From Zeimonas sp050187175 (GTDB lineage: Bacteria > Pseudomonadota > Gammaproteobacteria > Burkholderiales > Burkholderiaceae_E), in assembly GCA_050187175.1 (NCBI GenBank), contig JBFWXS010000025.1, positions 1 through 64,000 of the forward strand: a stretch of 64,000 nt of DNA, written 5' to 3'. Below are positions 61,238-64,000 of this stretch, piece after piece (the first letter of the stretch is position 1; the number at the start of each line of letters is the position of its first letter). Below the pieces are notes generated by a model. That model had not been told where the DNA came from. It worked only from the letters and a program-made list of their open reading frames with translations, and ran no database searches. The position numbers and the translations under genes were made by a program.

Positions 61238-62878
61238 ATGATGGATGCCGACGTGCTGATCGTCGGCGGCGGGCCGGTAGGCATGTCGCTGGCGGTGGAG
61301 CTGGGCCTGCAGGGCTGCCGCTGCGTGCTGATCGAGCGCGACGACCGCAGCGGTCTGGCGCCGCGCGCCAAGACCACCAATGTGCGCTCGCGCGAGCTGA
61401 TGCGCCGTTGGGGCATCGCCGAGCGGCTGGCGGCGGCCGCGCCCTTCGGGATCGACTATCCGTCGAACGTCGTCTTCGCCACGCGGCTGACCGGCCGCGA
61501 GCTGGCGCGCTTTTCCAATGCATTCTATTGCTCGCCGGTGCGCGATGACCGCTTCGCCGAGCACGCACAGTGGATCCCGCAGTACAAGGTCGAACAGGTG
61601 CTGCGCACGCGTGCCGCCGAGTTCCCCGGCGTCGAGCTGCGCATGGCTACGCAGCTCGAGGATTGGCGCGACATCGACGGCGGCATCGAAGCGCGGCTGA
61701 CCGATCGCCATAGCGGCCGCTCATATACGATCCGCGCGAGCTATTTGGTCGGCGCGGACGGCGCGCGCAGCACTGTCCGCGAGCGCCTGGGCATTCGCAT
61801 GCAGGGCGCTTCGCCGCTTTCGCACAATCACAACATCGTGTTCCGTTCGCCGGGGCTGGCGCAGCGCCATCCGCTCGGGCCGGCGGTGATGTACTGGCTG
61901 ATTAACAGCGAGGTGCCGTCGGTGGTCGCGCCGCTGGATCGCGGCGACTACTGGACCTTCGGCTGCCCCAAGCTGGCGCAGGCCGACAGTGCGCCGGCCG
62001 ATCTGATCCGCGCCGCGCTGGGGCTGGAGATCGACATCGAGATCGTCAGCCGCGACGAATGGACGGCGCATCAGTTGATCGCAGACCAGTATCGCAGCGG
62101 CCGTGCCTTCCTGGTCGGCGATGCGTGTCATCTGCACCCGCCCTATGGCGGCCACGGCATGAACATGGGCATCGGTGACGCCGTCGACCTGGGCTGGAAG
62201 CTGGCCGCCGTGACGCGCGGCTGGGGCGGTGAACGCCTGCTCGACAGCTACGAGATCGAGCGGCGGCAGGTGCACAGGCGCGTCGTCGACGAAGCCGTGT
62301 TCAATCACGGCTACAGTTCGCGCCGCCTGACCGTCGACGGCATCGAAGACGAGGGCCCCGATGGCGATGCCGTACGTGCCGCCGTGGGCGCGCAGATCCT
62401 CGCCACCAAGCGGCGCGAGTTCGATTCGCTCGGCGTGGTGATAGGCGGCGGCTACCGGCACTCGCCGGTGCTGGCGGTGGAGGATTCAGCGGATGCTCGG
62501 CCCACAGCCGCCGCCGCGCTCGCCGAGACGGATTCCTCGACTTACGTGCCCAGCGCTCGCCCGGGTTCGCGCGCGCCGCACGCCTGGCTGGCCGACGGGC
62601 GCGCAAACGGGGCGTCGCTGTACGACCACTTCGCCGTGGATTCGTTGACGCTGCTGATCATGCACGGCGCCGCGCGCGCGGCCGCCGATGAAGCGGCCGC
62701 GGCGGCGGCAGAGGCCGGCATTCCGTTGCGCGTGATCGAGCCTGGCGGCGTCGATCTGCGCTCGCTGTACGAAGCCGACCTGGCCTTGATCCGCCCCGAC
62801 CAGCATGTGGCATGGCGCGGCAGGCGCGCCGCTGATGCCCGCGCCGCGCTGATGCTGGCGTGCGGCCGCGGCCCCTGA
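61238..62878 (+). CDS. FAD-dependent aromatic hydroxylase (MhpA/PheA-like)
   Basis: A 546-residue class A flavoprotein hydroxylase. FAD motifs: GGGPVGMSLA (about 10-19), the DG motif GADGARSTVRERLG (about 178-191), and GDACHLHPPYGGHGMN near 297-312. A C-terminal thioredoxin-like domain from about 410 fits the phenol hydroxylase/MhpA subgroup. It probably hydroxylates a phenolic acid or similar compound with NAD(P)H. ATG at 61238 follows GGAGGGGG. It is divergent from a LysR of the aromatic-responsive group. The specific substrate cannot be read. Confidence 0.86.
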   Translation: MMDADVLIVGGGPVGMSLAVELGLQGCRCVLIERDDRSGLAPRAKTTNVRSRELMRRWGIAERLAAAAPFGIDYPSNVVFATRLTGRELARFSNAFYCSPVRDDRFAEHAQWIPQYKVEQVLRTRAAEFPGVELRMATQLEDWRDIDGGIEARLTDRHSGRSYTIRASYLVGADGARSTVRERLGIRMQGASPLSHNHNIVFRSPGLAQRHPLGPAVMYWLINSEVPSVVAPLDRGDYWTFGCPKLAQADSAPADLIRAALGLEIDIEIVSRDEWTAHQLIADQYRSGRAFLVGDACHLHPPYGGHGMNMGIGDAVDLGWKLAAVTRGWGGERLLDSYEIERRQVHRRVVDEAVFNHGYSSRRLTVDGIEDEGPDGDAVRAAVGAQILATKRREFDSLGVVIGGGYRHSPVLAVEDSADARPTAAAALAETDSSTYVPSARPGSRAPHAWLADGRANGASLYDHFAVDSLTLLIMHGAARAAADEAAAAAAEAGIPLRVIEPGGVDLRSLYEADLALIRPDQHVAWRGRRAADARAALMLACGRGP

Positions 62879-62952
62879 CATTCAGTCGCTGATGCCGGCC
62901 TGCGGTCGCTGACGCGCAGCCGGTAATGGAAAACGACAACGGAGGAGAACCG

Positions 62953-63942
62953 ATGAAGATCCAAACCCACGTGAAGCGAATCTTTTGCCTCATCGGTCTG
63001 ATGCTGGCCGCGTCGATCGCCTATCCGCAGACGGCAGACTGGCCGACACGGCCGGTGCGACTGCTGGTGCCTGCCGGCGCCGGTTCGGTGCCCGACACGA
63101 TGGCTCGCCTGATCGGCGATCGGCTGGCTCAGATCTGGGGGCAGTCGGTGGTGGTCGAGAACAAAGTGGGCGCCGGCGGCTTGATCGGCCTGACCACCGC
63201 CAAGATGGAGGCGCAAGGACGGCACACGCTGGTGCTCGCGCCGGCTTCCACGCTGGTGGTCACGCCGTTCATGTATCGCAGCGCGAACGTAGACATCGTG
63301 CGCGACTTCGCTCCCGTCGCGCTGATCGGGTTGGGGACGATGATGATCGCCGTGCGCGCCGACTCGCCGATCGGCTCGCTGTCCGAACTGCTGAAGCAGG
63401 CTCGCGCGGAACCAGGCCGCTTCTCGGTCGCCACCACTTCGATGTACTCGCTGCCGCATCTGGCGGTGGGCATTCTCAGCCAGGCAGCCGGCGTGCCGAT
63501 TCACACGGTGACCTTCAACAGCAGCAGCCAGGGGGTGCAGTCGGTGATCAATGGCGATACCCAGGTCATGGTCGACGGCACGCCTGCCATCGATCCGATG
63601 ATCCGGGGCAAGCGCATGAAGCCGATCGCCGTATTTACGCAAGGCCGCGCCGCCAACCGTCCCGATGTGCCGGCGGTAGCCGAGCAGTTCCCCGCGCTGG
63701 TGCTGAACGGGTGGCACGGCGTGGTCGCCCCGGCCGACATGCCGGCGGCTGTCATCGCGCGCGTGAACCGCGATATCGGTACCGTACTGGCCATGCCCGA
63801 GGTCGTCGAGCGTCTCGCGGCGGTCGGCATCACGTCCCGGAACATGAGTCCGGGCGAGTTCGGGACCTACTGGACGACCGAGCGCGCACGCTGGGAGAAG
63901 GCCTTGGGCGACATGGGCGCCAAACCCAGAGCCGCCGAATGA
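62953..63942 (+). CDS. Bug-type tripartite tricarboxylate transporter receptor
   Basis: A 329-residue periplasmic binding protein of the Bug/TctC family, abundant in Burkholderiales. A signal peptide (about 1-25, ending IAYPQT) precedes WPTRPVRLLVPAGAGSVPD, the conserved start of the family, and the ligand-binding loops around GAGGLIGLTTAK follow. The ATG at 62953 follows GGAGGAG. Bug proteins bind carboxylates, amino acids or aromatic acids and often act with membrane partners encoded elsewhere. Probably in one operon with the hydroxylase upstream and the sulfatase downstream (ATGA overlap). Confidence 0.9.
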   Translation: MKIQTHVKRIFCLIGLMLAASIAYPQTADWPTRPVRLLVPAGAGSVPDTMARLIGDRLAQIWGQSVVVENKVGAGGLIGLTTAKMEAQGRHTLVLAPASTLVVTPFMYRSANVDIVRDFAPVALIGLGTMMIAVRADSPIGSLSELLKQARAEPGRFSVATTSMYSLPHLAVGILSQAAGVPIHTVTFNSSSQGVQSVINGDTQVMVDGTPAIDPMIRGKRMKPIAVFTQGRAANRPDVPAVAEQFPALVLNGWHGVVAPADMPAAVIARVNRDIGTVLAMPEVVERLAAVGITSRNMSPGEFGTYWTTERARWEKALGDMGAKPRAAE

Positions 63943-64000
63943 GCGCGACCATGAGTTCGAGCCGCCCCAGCTTTGTCTTCATCCTGGCCGACGATCTCGG
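63939..64000 (+). CDS. sulfatase-family protein (N-terminal fragment)
   Basis: About 20 codons of a gene that runs off the window. FVFILADDLG matches the start of arylsulfatases and related type-I sulfatases, where the two aspartates bind the active-site calcium. The ATG at 63939 overlaps the stop of the Bug gene (ATGA); an ATG at 63951 is in frame. The formylglycine site that would confirm activity lies beyond the window. Confidence 0.7.
   Translation, partial: MSATMSSSRPSFVFILADDL

Overview
The window is high-GC DNA (roughly two thirds G+C by eye) from a betaproteobacterium, most likely order Burkholderiales. The reasons are a Bug-type tricarboxylate-transporter receptor, several LysR regulators next to degradative enzymes, densely packed operons with ATGA/GTGA stop-start overlaps, and a NicX/NicD/NicE aerobic pyridine pathway. 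Genus cannot be fixed from the sequence alone.

Layout. 1-2540: end of a sugar or polysaccharide locus (carbamoyltransferase, glycosyltransferase, UDP-glucuronate decarboxylase-like epimerase). 2552-8335: small stress- or envelope-type genes, including a Gly/Ser/Tyr/Gln-rich prion-like protein, an acidic small protein, a DUF2269 membrane protein coupled to an SDR-DoxX fusion, and an MscS channel. 8496-20195: a complete nitrate assimilation island: a NIT-ANTAR sensor, the ABC nitrate transporter nrtABC, the siroheme gene cobA, nirB, nirD, nasA and a CBS protein. Its leader carries NtrC-like sites, a sigma-54 promoter, two hexaloop hairpins with the same loop, and a terminator whose stem competes with the second hairpin. 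20240-31000: a host-attachment-like protein, then a nine-gene run of a branched-chain-type ABC transporter followed by nicC, nicE, nicD and nicX (2,5-dihydroxypyridine route), with a second sigma-54/NtrC-like promoter in front and a TetR regulator beyond the end. A fumarylacetoacetate-hydrolase remnant lies beside tetR.

31220-45129: a five-gene DNA-repair operon in which an Mre11/SbcD-like nuclease and a YhaN-like ATPase are translationally coupled to recC, recB and recD. 45167-47026: a DJ-1/PfpI gene with an internal deletion, a MerR regulator and an NmrA-like reductase. Both target genes have a promoter with a 19-bp spacer over the same dyad. A 100-N assembly gap here is flanked by exact 127-bp copies and looks like a scaffolding artefact. 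47100-49683: a MATE pump with an HxlR regulator, and a MaoC-like hydratase. 49707-58913: a polyamine/PotABCD-type ABC transporter bracketed by two paralogous Rieske oxygenases, then a glyoxalase-like enzyme, a Rid-family protein and two LysR regulators. 59024-64000: a helical small protein, a CBS-BON protein, a LysR regulator, a flavin hydroxylase, a Bug receptor and the start of a sulfatase.

How it fits together. The nitrate island and the nic operon appear to share nitrogen control: nitrate is reduced to ammonium by NasA and NirBD, and pyridine rings release ammonium through NicD/NicX chemistry. The rest is core repair machinery plus the solute-receptor and oxygenase clusters usual in soil Burkholderiales.
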